From: Ktedonobacter sp. SOSP1-85
Lineage (GTDB): Bacteria > Chloroflexota > Ktedonobacteria > Ktedonobacterales > Ktedonobacteraceae
DNA length: 64,000 nt
Direction of reading: 5' to 3'
Assembly: GCF_016587415.1 (NCBI RefSeq)
Contig: NZ_BNJI01000001.1
Location: forward strand, 1,093,501-1,157,500
Part shown: positions 27,013 through 35,885 of the stretch, one piece after another
Layout of the letters: every line of letters begins with the position of its first letter
How positions within the stretch are numbered: the first letter of the stretch is position 1
Made by a program: the position numbers and the translations under genes
The notes under the pieces: generated by a model
The model's database searches: none
Told to the model about the DNA's origin: nothing
Seen by the model: the letters and a program-made list of their open reading frames with translations, nothing else

Positions 27013-27715
27013 CGAAGCGCAAGTTACCGATAATGATGTGGTCAACCAGCTCGATATTAAGAATGCGACCTGCCACAACGAGCTGCTTCGTGCTCTCGAT
27101 GTCCTCTGGACTAGGGGTTGGATCGCCGCTGGGGTGGTTGTGGCAGAGGATGATACCCGGGCAGTTGCGGATAACCGCGGGGCGGAAGATCTCCGCAGCG
27201 CGCATAACCGAGCTATTGACCGTCCCGTGGTAGCGGCTGATGTTCTCGACGACCTGGTTCTTCGTGTCTAAGAGCAGGATGCGCAGTTGCTCGTAGTCCA
27301 AATACGCCATCTCGAGCATGACCAAGTTCGCGGCGTCCGTCGAGGACCTGATGCGGTAGCGCTCGTCCGGCTGCAGCATACTCAGCCTCCTCCCGATCTC
27401 GAGCGCGGCCTTCACTTGCGACGCTTTCGCCTCTCCGAGCCCATACTCGTGGCAGAGCTCGCTAAAATCGGCGCGCATGAGCCCGCTGAGCCCTCCGTAC
27501 TTGGCGAGGAGCCGGTTGGCCAGCTCGAGTACGCTCCCCTTTGTGCTGCCGGTACGCAGGATGATCGCGAGCAGTTCTATGGTCGAGAGCGCCTGCGGGC
27601 CGTAGCGGCGCAGCCGCTCTCGCGGCCGCTCGTGGCTTGGGAGCTCGCGCACCGTCACGTGGTATGCCGATTTGGTATCAGGAGATACCGGTAGGCTTTT
27701 TTCAGAGTAATCCAT
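26981..27715 (-). CDS. radC: RadC/JAB-domain protein
   Basis: 244 residues. The N-terminal HhH-like region (RERLRRYGPQALSTIELLAI) precedes a JAB1/MPN metalloprotease-like domain with the RadC signature HNHPSGDPTPSPEDIESTKQ, including the His-x-His and Ser/Asp metal ligands. RadC-type proteins are common on mobile and repair islands. Their role in DNA repair is disputed. The convergent overlap with the glycosylase gene suggests a compact two-gene repair cassette. Confidence 0.85.
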   Translation of the reverse strand: MDYSEKSLPVSPDTKSAYHVTVRELPSHERPRERLRRYGPQALSTIELLAIILRTGSTKGSVLELANRLLAKYGGLSGLMRADFSELCHEYGLGEAKASQVKAALEIGRRLSMLQPDERYRIRSSTDAANLVMLEMAYLDYEQLRILLLDTKNQVVENISRYHGTVNSSVMRAAEIFRPAVIRNCPGIILCHNHPSGDPTPSPEDIESTKQLVVAGRILNIELVDHIIIGNLRFVSLKEHLRWE

Positions 27716-27849
27716 GGCTTGTTACCCCCCTTTCCTGGGAACATCACCCAACACCCTATTCTCAGGAGGCAGGGGCGAAAGTGGAAGCGCCGGATCAGCA
27801 AGGCACGCACTTTCCTTGCGGAATAGGCGAATAGGGAGAGGTTCCCATC

Positions 27850-27905
27850 ATCACATTGTGGCAGGGAGACCTCTATGCCTTCAGGCTGTGGGAGGAACAG
27901 CCACT
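27850..27905 (-). repeat. right-end hairpin of IscB element 1
   Basis: On the minus strand the sequence after the iscB stop reads CCTCCCACAGCCTGAAGGCA and continues TAGAGGTCTCC. It matches, at about 30 of 34 positions, the sequence at 31,000-31,035 on the plus strand. The GCC-TGAA-GGC core is a hairpin of the kind used at IS200/IS605-type ends. Confidence 0.6.
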
Positions 27906-29128
27906 CTCCTTTCGACTAAGCAAGTTGAAGCCTGCTGAACGATCTTCAGCTTTTTGTAGCTTGCGCTCGCACTGATCTTCGTTCCGTCTAGGGTCCGCAA
28001 ATCAAAGTAGCCGGAACTTCTTCTGCCAAAGACAAAGCAGACCTTACCTTGATATCTCACGCAATCGAATAAGCGAAATTCATGCACGTATTTCGGTGCT
28101 GTGCTTCTTTGCCTCTTGCCACCCTTCCTGATCGTTGCCTTGTGCAGTTGGCGGTTATTGCGTCTGACGTATTTGACCAGATACCAGGTCCCATCTGACT
28201 GAGCCAGAGGATTGCCACTAATACACCGTGCATCAACCATGTGAGATTTCTCTAACTTATGAACGATCCTCTGATGCTTCGTGATGTACCCATAGGTCTG
28301 ATACACCCGCGGGAACTGAGCCCTAGCCTGTTCGTAGATCTTCCAACGAATCATTCCCATCTGGGTCGCATCGCGAAAGCCGTTAGAACGTTTGACAATC
28401 TTACTCTCCTGGTGCGTTCGATGAATGAGATCGTGGCAGGTCTCACATAACGTCACCAGATTATCAGGCCGATCGCCCCCAGTCTTCCTGCTTTCAATAT
28501 GATGCACACTCAGGACAGGATCTTTCGACTTTCCCTTACACCACTGGCAACAGTGGGAGTCCCTCGCGAGCACGTATTCTCTGACATTCCAGAAGCCCAG
28601 CTGTGGACCTTGTTGATACTCCACCCCTTCGATCTGTGGATTCAGGATCTTCTGGAGATCAAATTGTGCGGCCTCAATCGTGGTCTTACTCACGGGCAGG
28701 AGTGTATGCACCATCTTGACTGTTTTGAGATGTGCGTCCACTTTATGTTGGATAGATGGAGCGATCCAACCATCAGGCTTTTTCCGATTGAGAAACCGGG
28801 CTGATCTGTACCTTGTCGTGCGCCCCCTTCTCGCACGACGGAATTGCCGACGTGTGGCAAGGAGTTTCTGAATGTCAGTGCGTGGTTTCACCTCTGCCTC
28901 AAAGAGCACAGTGTTCTCAGTGGTTGCCGACACTCCTATATGCTGAGTGCCAGCATCAATGCCTAAAGAGATCGTTTGCTTGTATCCACTACTGCCGTAG
29001 AGCAGTTGCAGCGTAAAAGGTACCATCTTGACCACTTTCGCTTTGCCCGCTTTCAAGAGCAGTCGGGCCTTTCTGGGCTGGCAAGGCATGAGTGGTTCGC
29101 CGTGGCAATTTAAAATGTAGATGAACAT
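27881..29128 (-). CDS. iscB: IscB RNA-guided nuclease, copy 1
   Basis: About 415 residues from the ATG at 29128, with AGGAGG 8 bases upstream. The order is PLMP domain (EPLMPCQPRKARLLLKAGKA), RuvC-I (LGIDAGTQHIGVS), an Arg-rich bridge helix (RRQFRRARRGRTTRYRSARF), RuvC-II (TTIEAAQFD), an HNH domain (CCQWCKGK ... VHHIESR ... CETCHDLIH) and RuvC-III (HMVDARC). All catalytic motifs look intact. IscB is the Cas9 ancestor, cutting DNA with an omega RNA encoded upstream of the gene. That upstream region here folds as expected. No TnpA is encoded nearby. Confidence 0.9.
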   Translation of the reverse strand: MFIYILNCHGEPLMPCQPRKARLLLKAGKAKVVKMVPFTLQLLYGSSGYKQTISLGIDAGTQHIGVSATTENTVLFEAEVKPRTDIQKLLATRRQFRRARRGRTTRYRSARFLNRKKPDGWIAPSIQHKVDAHLKTVKMVHTLLPVSKTTIEAAQFDLQKILNPQIEGVEYQQGPQLGFWNVREYVLARDSHCCQWCKGKSKDPVLSVHHIESRKTGGDRPDNLVTLCETCHDLIHRTHQESKIVKRSNGFRDATQMGMIRWKIYEQARAQFPRVYQTYGYITKHQRIVHKLEKSHMVDARCISGNPLAQSDGTWYLVKYVRRNNRQLHKATIRKGGKRQRSTAPKYVHEFRLFDCVRYQGKVCFVFGRRSSGYFDLRTLDGTKISASASYKKLKIVQQASTCLVERRVAVPPTA

Positions 29129-29370
29129 ACCATCTACCTCCTTTCGGAGTGTTGTGCTCTTCGTCAATGTTTCACTGGCTTGTCGTGTCGGCACCACTGA
29201 TCCCACCCATGAGATCTGTTTAAGCACCAACGACAGAGCGAGCCACTAGAGCAGGCATGACAGGGTGTCCTGACCAGTGAAACGGAGTCCAAGCCGGACC
29301 AAGACTAGTCAAGCAGGGCTTGTTCGCACAAGCCAATGCCCTTTGAGGGCATTGGGTTCTTGACAACACC
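29129..29370 (-). ncRNA. omega RNA (HEARO) of IscB copy 1
   Basis: The leader of iscB folds into a three-way junction. The outer stem is GTCAAG/CTTGAC (29359-29364 with 29308-29313). Hairpin 1 is CCAATGCCC/GGGCATTGG and hairpin 2 is GGCTTGT/ACAAGCC. The same architecture, with different bases, precedes iscB copy 2. The 5' guide would come from flanking DNA to the right of about 29,370. Exact ends are not determined. Confidence 0.7.
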
Positions 29371-29482
29371 GGATTCCCAGCTGCTACCTCGTATCTGCCA
29401 TGGGTCAGCGACTGGATCTCGCCTTTGCACGGCACCGAACCCCTGTGGGGCATCCTCGCAGCGCCGGAAAGATCGCGCATTT

Positions 29483-29710
29483 CTACGGTATTTGGCGTTC
29501 CGCCGCCTCGAGGACACAGCGTATCGCGTTCTCCTCACCGACAAGTTGAGACAAACGTGCACAATACGCCCCTATATTTTCCATCCGAGCCGTGATGAAT
29601 TGGTGTTTCGCGGCCCCACTGCAAAGACCTGATAGCCCGACCTTGGCGGCACTATACTCGTCTTCGATCCGGCGCAGAAGCTGCACCATCTCGCTCTGAT
29701 TCTCCTGCAT
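29483..29710 (-). CDS. small conserved-looking hypothetical protein
   Basis: 75 residues, predicted almost entirely helical (VQLLRRIEDEYSAAKVGLSG; YCARLSQLVGEENAIRCVLE). The ATG has AAAGGA about 10 bases upstream, which supports translation. No family is recognised. It lies just upstream of the IscB element's left end, so it may be the host gene next to which the element inserted. Confidence 0.55.
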   Translation of the reverse strand: MQENQSEMVQLLRRIEDEYSAAKVGLSGLCSGAAKHQFITARMENIGAYCARLSQLVGEENAIRCVLEAAERQIP

Positions 29711-30463
29711 TGCTTACCCGTCCTTTCGAAGAGGTGCAAAACGTGTTGATCGCAGATGAGTTGATCGAGAGCCCTGCCGGGCCCAGGGATCCATCCTCAC
29801 TGCGATGGTAACCCATCGGCCTCTCCTCTATGGCGGCCGTACTCACTGTATTCACATGGGAGGTCACGAATTCCTCCCGAACCGTGCCTCTCTCGCGGAA
29901 AATGCAAGCCTTCCCCATTTGCAGCAACCGAAGCGCATCCCTATATCTGCTGCGGCAGAGTCCGACAGGCGATACGGAGGGAAACCGAAGACGGGCCCGC
30001 GCAGAAAAGCAAGCCCACGCGATTGCCCGAAAGATCCCCGAGGGGCAAATAGCACGGGTACTTGCCGCACGCAACACCCCGTCCTTCCTCGTAGTGGCAG
30101 TTCAGGCAAAACCGAGAAGTTGTCAAGGGCTTAGGAATGCCCAAGCGCAACGAAGGGCCGCTACTGATCCGAGACAGCGCCGATTGAGCGCTTTCCCCGT
30201 TCTCACCGCATTGGCAGTGGCACCGCGCTCCAGTTTGCGCGGTTTGCCTTTCCCGCTTGGGGGGAAGGCCAGACTTGTCTACCCGGATCTTTCAACTTTC
30301 CCATGAAGGCCCGTGAGCTTCTCGTGAACTTTTGTGGGCCTAAGGTGAGCGTGGTTTGCTACCATTGCAAGGGAGGATGGGGCGGAGACAGGCACTCCGT
30401 TCCCTCGTTTCCAGAGACAGCGCCGATGCTGATCGTGCAGTCGCCAAACGGAAGGGGAAATGC
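29711..30463 (+). other. decayed region without clear genes
   Basis: Several overlapping open frames exist on both strands but none has a good start and ribosome site. On the minus strand a Cys-rich stretch (CLNCHYEEGRGVACGKYPC at about 30,100-30,150) looks like a remnant zinc-binding protein. I read the segment as decayed accessory DNA. Confidence 0.4.
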
Positions 30464-30649
30464 GTGGCGCACTTCACAGAAGACACCTTGCAGAGGATTC
30501 TCATCAATCCGTTCTACGCCATCACCGCTGCCCCGCAGCTGACGGAGCAGCACATGGAACTCGTGAAGGAGGCTGATTGGGTACAGGAGAACACCTCTCA
30601 TGTCAACAACCCGCCCCCTAAAACGGGGCGGGCTAGTGGGGAGGGCTAA
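30464..30649 (+). CDS. small protein, 3' end apparently replaced by the omega-RNA-like element
   Basis: 61 residues from a GTG with GGAAGGGG 6-7 bases upstream. The first 48 residues read as a compact, conserved-looking domain (HFTEDTLQRILINPFYAITA, then DWVQENTSHV). The last dozen (NNPPPKTGRASGEG) are simply the translated left end of the structured element that starts at about 30,601. The element therefore seems to have inserted into or trimmed this gene. No family is recognised. Confidence 0.5.
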   Translation: MAHFTEDTLQRILINPFYAITAAPQLTEQHMELVKEADWVQENTSHVNNPPPKTGRASGEG

Positions 30650-31040
30650 CCGCAACGCAAGTGTTGACTAGAGGCCACAATCCGCTCAGCCTTGTGTTGA
30701 GCCGCTTGTGGAGCAGCGATACCGGGCTAAGAAATAGTTCGATCTCAGGCTCATGTGCTAGAGAGAGAGCAAAAGTACGTCCAGATGCCCCCCTAGTCTG
30801 GACCACTACCTGCCGCGCCCAAGCAGATGGTCACGGACCTATGCCTGTATCGCCACCTCGAAGGGGAATATAACCACGGCTTTGACCGTGCGTGCTCGGA
30901 ATCGAGCAACAGTTTTTGAGCCTTTCTGCTAAAAAGGCTCTCCCGCAAGGGAAACTACCAACAGAGACGAGCGGAGGCTAGCGCCGTCCGCCCGTGTTTC
31001 CTCCCGCAGCCTGAAGGCATGCGGGTCTCCACACGGAGTG
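30601..31040 (+). mobile_element. iscB-less element: standalone omega-RNA-like left end plus IscB-type right end
   Basis: The left end repeats the IscB-leader pattern: outer stem GTCAAC (30602-30607) with GTTGAC (30663-30668), first hairpin CCCGCCCC/GGGGCGGG (30610-30617 with 30625-30632), and then ACTAG as in copy 1. The right end at 31,000-31,035 matches the right end of IscB element 1. No nuclease gene lies between, only about 330 nt with further hairpins (for example CCACAA...TTGTGG from 30,675). It looks like a deletion derivative that keeps the RNA and both ends. Confidence 0.5.
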
Positions 31041-31044
31041 AACT

Positions 31045-31152
31045 GTGATTGAAGTTCACAAAGTGCTCTTTGGACTCACCGCCAGGCGCGCTGGCATCGC
31101 CGCGCACAAAGCGCTCAATGTTCTCGGCGACCAGTGGTATGTGAGGTTATAA
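31045..31152 (+). CDS. possible small ORF next to element right end
   Basis: GTG start, 35 residues (VIEVHKVLFGLTARRAGIAA ... WYVRL). Composition looks protein-like and it begins a few bases after the element's right end. It could be the C-terminal remainder of the gene interrupted at 30.6 kb. There is no good ribosome site. Confidence 0.25.
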   Translation: MIEVHKVLFGLTARRAGIAAHKALNVLGDQWYVRL

Positions 31153-31335
31153 GCCAGGTAATTGATGTATGTCTACTGCAACTAAGCAGAGACACGCATC
31201 GCTGTTACTGAACGCAAAGATCGTTGTTTCGTTTGCATCAGCCCGTAAGGAACGGCCGCCGTGCCCCCTACGGGGGGTCCTCCCCGGCTTGCAAAGACCG
31301 GGGCTCCCTGGCCCGTATTTCTGTGGAGGAAGTAG

Positions 31336-34212
31336 ATGGCAAAAAAGCCTTTTAGTGTCGATTTACTTGCAGAGCTGGTGAAACATGTCCCTGAGGGATA
31401 CCTCGAATGGCGGCAGATTCATGAGCATTTTGATGTAAAAAAGATGAATGGCTCCTGGAAATCAATAAGCACAGAAGCCTCTCAGAGAGAAGTAGGGTGC
31501 AAAGGATTAACTTTTTTTGATGCTTCTCGTGTGTCATGGAGGGATGTCTGTCAGAAGCAAAAATGGGCTCGCCCACAAATTCCAGCAATAACAAGCGGTG
31601 GGACAGTGGCTGGTCCAACCATTCAAGAACTGGCGCAGATGCGAAAGCATCGCATTGACGAATTAACCTGTCCCGATGAGATTCAGGCTATCCTGCGACT
31701 CGACCAGAGCGATGAGGGCTGTCTTTGGCTTGAAAGCTTTGGAGATATTCCAAATTACCACAGTGTCCTGATGAGGCTCCAGGAGCAGAATATACTTGCT
31801 CTTTCTGAAAAATTTGTTTTTGATCCTCTACGTGTCACAATCAGCACAAAACTTACCGCTTTTTTGACCAGGCGCAGACGGGAAGAGCAAGACGTATCAG
31901 AAGCCATAGCGACCCTCACATCCCATGTCACAGGCATCTTTAACGAAGACCAATGGAACAGCCTGTTCAACGACCGACAGCGGCACTGGCTGATTCATCA
32001 AAAGCAGGTCAGCAAGATCTCCCTGACCACCACCTTTCCTCCTCGCGAGCATTGGTGGATGAGGCGCGGTGATATTGATGAGAAAATAGCCCTCCAGTAC
32101 GCAAAATCCCAGATGAAAGCGCTCGTCCAGGCAAGGGAGGAGCAGTGGAAGAAGTTGCTTGACCTGTGTGGAGAGACCATACGCCCGGGGGCGAAAGCAG
32201 GCAAAACCAATCGTATGCAGGTTGTTAGTCGCAGTTATCGCACGCAGCCCGCGGCCAGGAGGATTGGTCTCCCTGAGAAAGCGTTTCTTGCAGCTATAGA
32301 GCAGGGGATTGTCCCGGCATTTAGAGACCCAGATGGCCTACTCCGTATACCAGCCTCAACCGTTGACGCCTTTGCCACTCATGAAGAACTTTATGAGAAG
32401 ATAGCAGGTTTTATCATTCTGAAAACTCGTGACCTGGCAGTAGCTTGTGGAGTCCATCGGAGTAGCATGTACCGCCGCCTGCAAAAACTCGGTATCTCAA
32501 CAACGAGAGCCAGCTGGGGAGAAGTCAGAGAGCGCTGGGAGTTGCCAGCTACGTACGTACTTTACCAGAAAGTGCTCGATGACAATTGGCGAGCTATTCA
32601 ACAGGCAAGGAAAGCTGCGGAAGAAGAGCGGCAGAAACTTCTCCTGGCTCAGAAAGCTCGTGAAGAGGCAGAAAAGAGCGTGCTTCGTGAGCAGCTCATT
32701 GCAACCTTCCCGGACTGGAGACGTGAGCAGCGAGCGAATCAGCGAATCAAAGTTCTGCTGGGCGAGGCTAACAGCGGAAAGACCTGGGCCGCGCTTGAAC
32801 GATTAATTGCTACCGGCAGCGGCTGGTATTTGGCACCGTTGCGCCTGTTAGCCTATGAAATTTATGACGCTCTTAATCGCAGAGGGATTGCTTGTAATCT
32901 CCTCACAGGGGAAGAGGAGGTTGTTGTAAGAGGAGCACAGATCACTGCCGCCACGATTGAAATGTTCGATGCCCGTTCTAGAGGAGGGTGCGTGGTTATC
33001 GATGAGGCTCATATGTTAGGGGACCCGGATCGAGGTTGGGCCTGGACACGTGCTCTGATGGGGGCGCGTGCGGAAGAAATGCTCGTGCTTGGGCCGCTTG
33101 CTTCTCGACCTCTCGTGGAACGACTTCTTTACGCTGTTGGGCAACCGTTTACTTTTGAGCAATCTTCCCGTCTCATCCCACTCAGGATGGCAACAACTCC
33201 CTACAAGTTGCGAGATCTTCCGGCAAGAACCATTGTGGTCGCCTTTTCTCGAGGCATGGTCCTGGCATTAAAGACCGATCTGGAACAGATGGGGCGAAAA
33301 GTCTCCATCGTTTATGGCGCATTGCCGCCAGAGGTCCGCCGTCGGCAAGCTGATCGTTTTGCCTGTGGTGAGACGGAGATCTGTGTGGCTACCGATGCGA
33401 TTGGCATGGGTTTAAACCTTCCCGCAGATGCCGTCTGTTTCTATGAAACGAAAAAATATGACGGCAAGAGGGTACGCCCACTCACCGCGATGGAGGTTCA
33501 CCAGATCGGGGGGAGGGCGGGACGTTTTGGCCTTGCTGAGCAAGGGATTATCACGGCGCTCAATAAGGTAGATCTTGATTTTCTCCGCCAGCAATTTGAG
33601 CAGACTCCTTCCCCAATTAGGCAGGCATATGTAACTCCATCGGTTTCAGACCTGGCCCTGCTCCCAGGGAGACTTGCTGCTCGCCTGCGTCAGTGGTGTG
33701 AGTTGGAATCTATCCCGGCAAGTATGCGATCCTTCATCAAGACTGCCGATCTCGGGGATCGCATTGAGCTGGCTTCTATGCTACAACCAGAGGAAGAAGC
33801 AGACCTGGGCTTGGGCGCAGCCGTCAAATTGACTCATGCGCCAGCACGACCGGAGTCGCGCTTCTACTGGCGATGGTGTGCCAGAGCGATTGTCAAAGGG
33901 GACCGCCTTCCTTCCCCTCCAGACCCACCCAAAGATCTCGCCAGTTCTGATGACCTGGTACGAGCTGAGCAGGTAATAGCCTGTGCCGACCTATATCTGT
34001 GGCTAGCTCGCACTCCTGAGTTTCGACCATTTGGCCCCTGCTATGGAGAGATCCGCAGAGCTCGCTACGCTCTCGCAGAGCGTATTGATCAGGCTCTCCT
34101 CTCTCGGCTGGACACTCGCAAGAGATGCGCCTCTTGTGGACGTGTCCTTCCCCTTCGCCATCACTATCGGCTCTGTGAGAACTGCTACCAAGATCGCGGC
34201 TATGACGACTGA
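31336..34212 (+). CDS. SUV3-like ATP-dependent RNA helicase with HTH modules
   Basis: 958 residues with GGAGGAAG before the ATG. Residues 1-300 are unrecognised. Two helix-turn-helix-like segments follow (ARRIGLPEKAFLAAIEQGIV near 310 and RDLAVACGVHRSSMYRRLQK near 365), then an Arg/Lys/Glu-rich coiled coil. The helicase core starts near 475 and is strikingly SUV3-like: GEANSGKTWAALERL, YLAPLRLLAYEIYD, VVIDEAHMLGDPDRGWAWTR, VSIVYGALPPEVRR, CVATDAIGMGLNLP and VHQIGGRAGRFG. The C-terminus has a CxxC...CxxC zinc ribbon (CASCGRVLPL ... LCENC). SUV3 is known from mitochondria and some bacteria as an RNA-degradosome helicase. Here it stands alone in an accessory island, so its role is open. Confidence 0.85.
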   Translation: MAKKPFSVDLLAELVKHVPEGYLEWRQIHEHFDVKKMNGSWKSISTEASQREVGCKGLTFFDASRVSWRDVCQKQKWARPQIPAITSGGTVAGPTIQELAQMRKHRIDELTCPDEIQAILRLDQSDEGCLWLESFGDIPNYHSVLMRLQEQNILALSEKFVFDPLRVTISTKLTAFLTRRRREEQDVSEAIATLTSHVTGIFNEDQWNSLFNDRQRHWLIHQKQVSKISLTTTFPPREHWWMRRGDIDEKIALQYAKSQMKALVQAREEQWKKLLDLCGETIRPGAKAGKTNRMQVVSRSYRTQPAARRIGLPEKAFLAAIEQGIVPAFRDPDGLLRIPASTVDAFATHEELYEKIAGFIILKTRDLAVACGVHRSSMYRRLQKLGISTTRASWGEVRERWELPATYVLYQKVLDDNWRAIQQARKAAEEERQKLLLAQKAREEAEKSVLREQLIATFPDWRREQRANQRIKVLLGEANSGKTWAALERLIATGSGWYLAPLRLLAYEIYDALNRRGIACNLLTGEEEVVVRGAQITAATIEMFDARSRGGCVVIDEAHMLGDPDRGWAWTRALMGARAEEMLVLGPLASRPLVERLLYAVGQPFTFEQSSRLIPLRMATTPYKLRDLPARTIVVAFSRGMVLALKTDLEQMGRKVSIVYGALPPEVRRRQADRFACGETEICVATDAIGMGLNLPADAVCFYETKKYDGKRVRPLTAMEVHQIGGRAGRFGLAEQGIITALNKVDLDFLRQQFEQTPSPIRQAYVTPSVSDLALLPGRLAARLRQWCELESIPASMRSFIKTADLGDRIELASMLQPEEEADLGLGAAVKLTHAPARPESRFYWRWCARAIVKGDRLPSPPDPPKDLASSDDLVRAEQVIACADLYLWLARTPEFRPFGPCYGEIRRARYALAERIDQALLSRLDTRKRCASCGRVLPLRHHYRLCENCYQDRGYDD

Positions 34213-34311
34213 GATGACGATGTAACCTGGCGTTGTCCTATTAGGCAGTTGAGATCGATGAGAAAGTAGTGCGACTTCGTTTTTCTGCTTTCATATGTAC
34301 TGTGTCTTTTC

Positions 34312-34560
34312 GAGGAAGCATAGTTTTGCAGCGAAAAATGGAAGCATAGCTTTGCAAACTCTGCAAGACCATGGGAATAATGACACAGGCTGTAACTTTA
34401 CCCATGGTTTTGCAGAGAAGAGGAAACATAGTTTTGCAGGAAGACGCAGTTTGCTAAGCTCAATGGCAAAGCAGGCCGAATGCCTTTTTCCACCTTCGTC
34501 CGAACCAGGATCTTTTCGGGGAAACATAGTTTTGCGGAAAAACTTCAGGTGTAGTAAACT
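34312..34560 (+). repeat. dispersed CATAGTTTTGCAG repeat unit, copy 3
   Basis: Cores occur at about 34,313, 34,341, 34,391 (TGTAACTTTACCCATGGTTT), 34,421 and 34,519, and the unit ends in GCGGAAAAACTTCAGG. From about 34,391 rightward the sequence is duplicated at 40,224, starting a segmental repeat that includes the next gene. Confidence 0.7.
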
Positions 34561-34741
34561 GCAAGGACACCAGCTTGAGTTGATGTTTGCAGCAGACACA
34601 GCCATAATTTGGTAGACGACTTTGTTGCTGTAATCACAAGTATGGCAAGTCGTATCTCTAGGTGTCGCTCTTTAGAGCGAGCCGAAAAAATCAGACAGTG
34701 CGTTGGGCATGTCATGCAACCGAGGGGAGACAATAGGTCTG

Positions 34742-35074
34742 ATGACTGAATTTAACAAAGAGCAGGCGCTTAGTCGCTATATCGAACTGTGGGAGAGGCG
34801 ACATGCTGAGTTCGATCAACTCCCTGATGTCAAGCGCAGAGTCGCCCGCGGCGACTACGAGTTCTTTTCGAGCGTTGACGTCGAATTGCATGAGCTTCAG
34901 CAGGAAGCACAACGAAATGGCTTTATCCTCGACTCAAGTTGGGACGGAAGCGATCTTGTGAACACGATAGAGCAGATGACACCAGAGGAGCATGAAGCCT
35001 ATCTTGCCGAAGAGCAGGCACAAGCTCTGGAGGACCTGAAGTGGAAATACTCGGAGGGACTGCTTGAGCCATGA
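34742..35074 (+). CDS. small acidic helical protein, module copy 1
   Basis: 110 residues from the ATG at 34742, with GAGGGGAGA upstream. Highly charged and mostly helical (RYIELWERRHAEFDQLPDVK; MTPEEHEAYLAEEQ). It is about 83% identical by eye to the protein at 40,578. It converges on a Cys-containing small gene, and the same pair occurs again at 40.6-43.2 kb, so the two probably work together. No family is recognised. Confidence 0.7.
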   Translation: MTEFNKEQALSRYIELWERRHAEFDQLPDVKRRVARGDYEFFSSVDVELHELQQEAQRNGFILDSSWDGSDLVNTIEQMTPEEHEAYLAEEQAQALEDLKWKYSEGLLEP

Positions 35075-35104
35075 AAGTCAAAGGAGGCATCAAATAAGTG
35101 TCTC

Positions 35105-35488
35105 TTAGCTCTTACGAGCGGTAAATAGGTCATCGCGCCATTCCACAACCGTCCCGATGGGAAACTGTGAGGCCGCGGTGACGATCTTTGCAATCGTCTT
35201 CTCAACCCCAACTTGCGGCCATCCTCCATCTCTGAGGGAAAAACGGATCGCTTGCTCTAATGCAGGACGTCCACCTTCGAGCAGAGCGACTTTCATCGTC
35301 GTCGTGCCTGTTGAGGAGTGTACTCCGCACAAGGAGCGACGACACCCACACGCTCCATCAGCCTCTTCGCCCTCGCAAGTGAAGACTGGGAAGGTGACAA
35401 TCTCCCCTTCGGGCACGAAGCAGAAATCGTTGTCGCGTTGTCCTTGGGTTTGCCTTGTTGCAACGAAGATAGGAATCGGTGTACTCAT
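35105..35488 (-). CDS. small Cys-containing protein, module copy 1
   Basis: 127 residues from the ATG at 35488, with GGAG 6 bases upstream. The centre holds five cysteines (TCEGEEADGACGCRRSLCG is the core), which may bind a metal. The C-terminal half is TMKVALLEGGRPALEQAIRF ... GWPQVGVEKTIAKIVTAASQ. It is nearly identical to the protein at 42,790. It converges on the 110-residue gene with a 30-bp gap. Function is unknown. Confidence 0.7.
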   Translation of the reverse strand: MSTPIPIFVATRQTQGQRDNDFCFVPEGEIVTFPVFTCEGEEADGACGCRRSLCGVHSSTGTTTMKVALLEGGRPALEQAIRFSLRDGGWPQVGVEKTIAKIVTAASQFPIGTVVEWRDDLFTARKS

Positions 35489-35885
35489 GCATGTCTCCTC
35501 TTCGTCATAAGGGATCATCAGTTTTATGGCTTCGCTACTCAGCCAAAAACTGAACTTTTGTACTATTTTGCCATAGTTTCATGCTATTGTCCACTCTTAA
35601 GAAGAAGCAAAAAAACGATAAAAACAAACGCCAGCCAGAACATTGTTTTCGTCCTTGCTAGCTGGGAATTCCACCGTAACTCCGAAATGAAATGAGCACG
35701 AAGTGATCAAAAAGCTGATTTGAAGCTCCGAAAAATTCCATGCTAACCCCGAAAAAAGGAAGCGATTCCAGCGTAACCCCGAAAAAAGTACATGCTTGTT
35801 CCATGCACTAATACAGCTATTTTGCAGTTACTCTTTTGATGGAATTGTGATGAAAGCAAGCAAAGATCGGCTTATTTGAGAACGG
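35489..35885 (+). mobile_element. IS end region with repeated TAACyCCGAAAAA motifs, copy 1
   Basis: Between 35,661 and 35,800 the sequence ATTCCACCGTAACTCCGAAA and two further GTAACCCCGAAAAAA-type motifs occur at intervals of about 40-60 bp. The same arrangement is at 43,289-43,430. Multiple short repeats of this kind are typical of transposon termini. The transposase fragment at 35,886 follows. Confidence 0.6.

Noticed and set aside
29830..30306. 158-codon open frame on the plus strand
   Set aside because: Low-complexity translation, no ribosome site and strong overlap with equally long frames on the other strand; nothing favours coding.
30601..31040. Group II intron or riboswitch
   Set aside because: No domain V or reverse transcriptase is seen; the junction pattern and right end fit the nearby IscB elements better.
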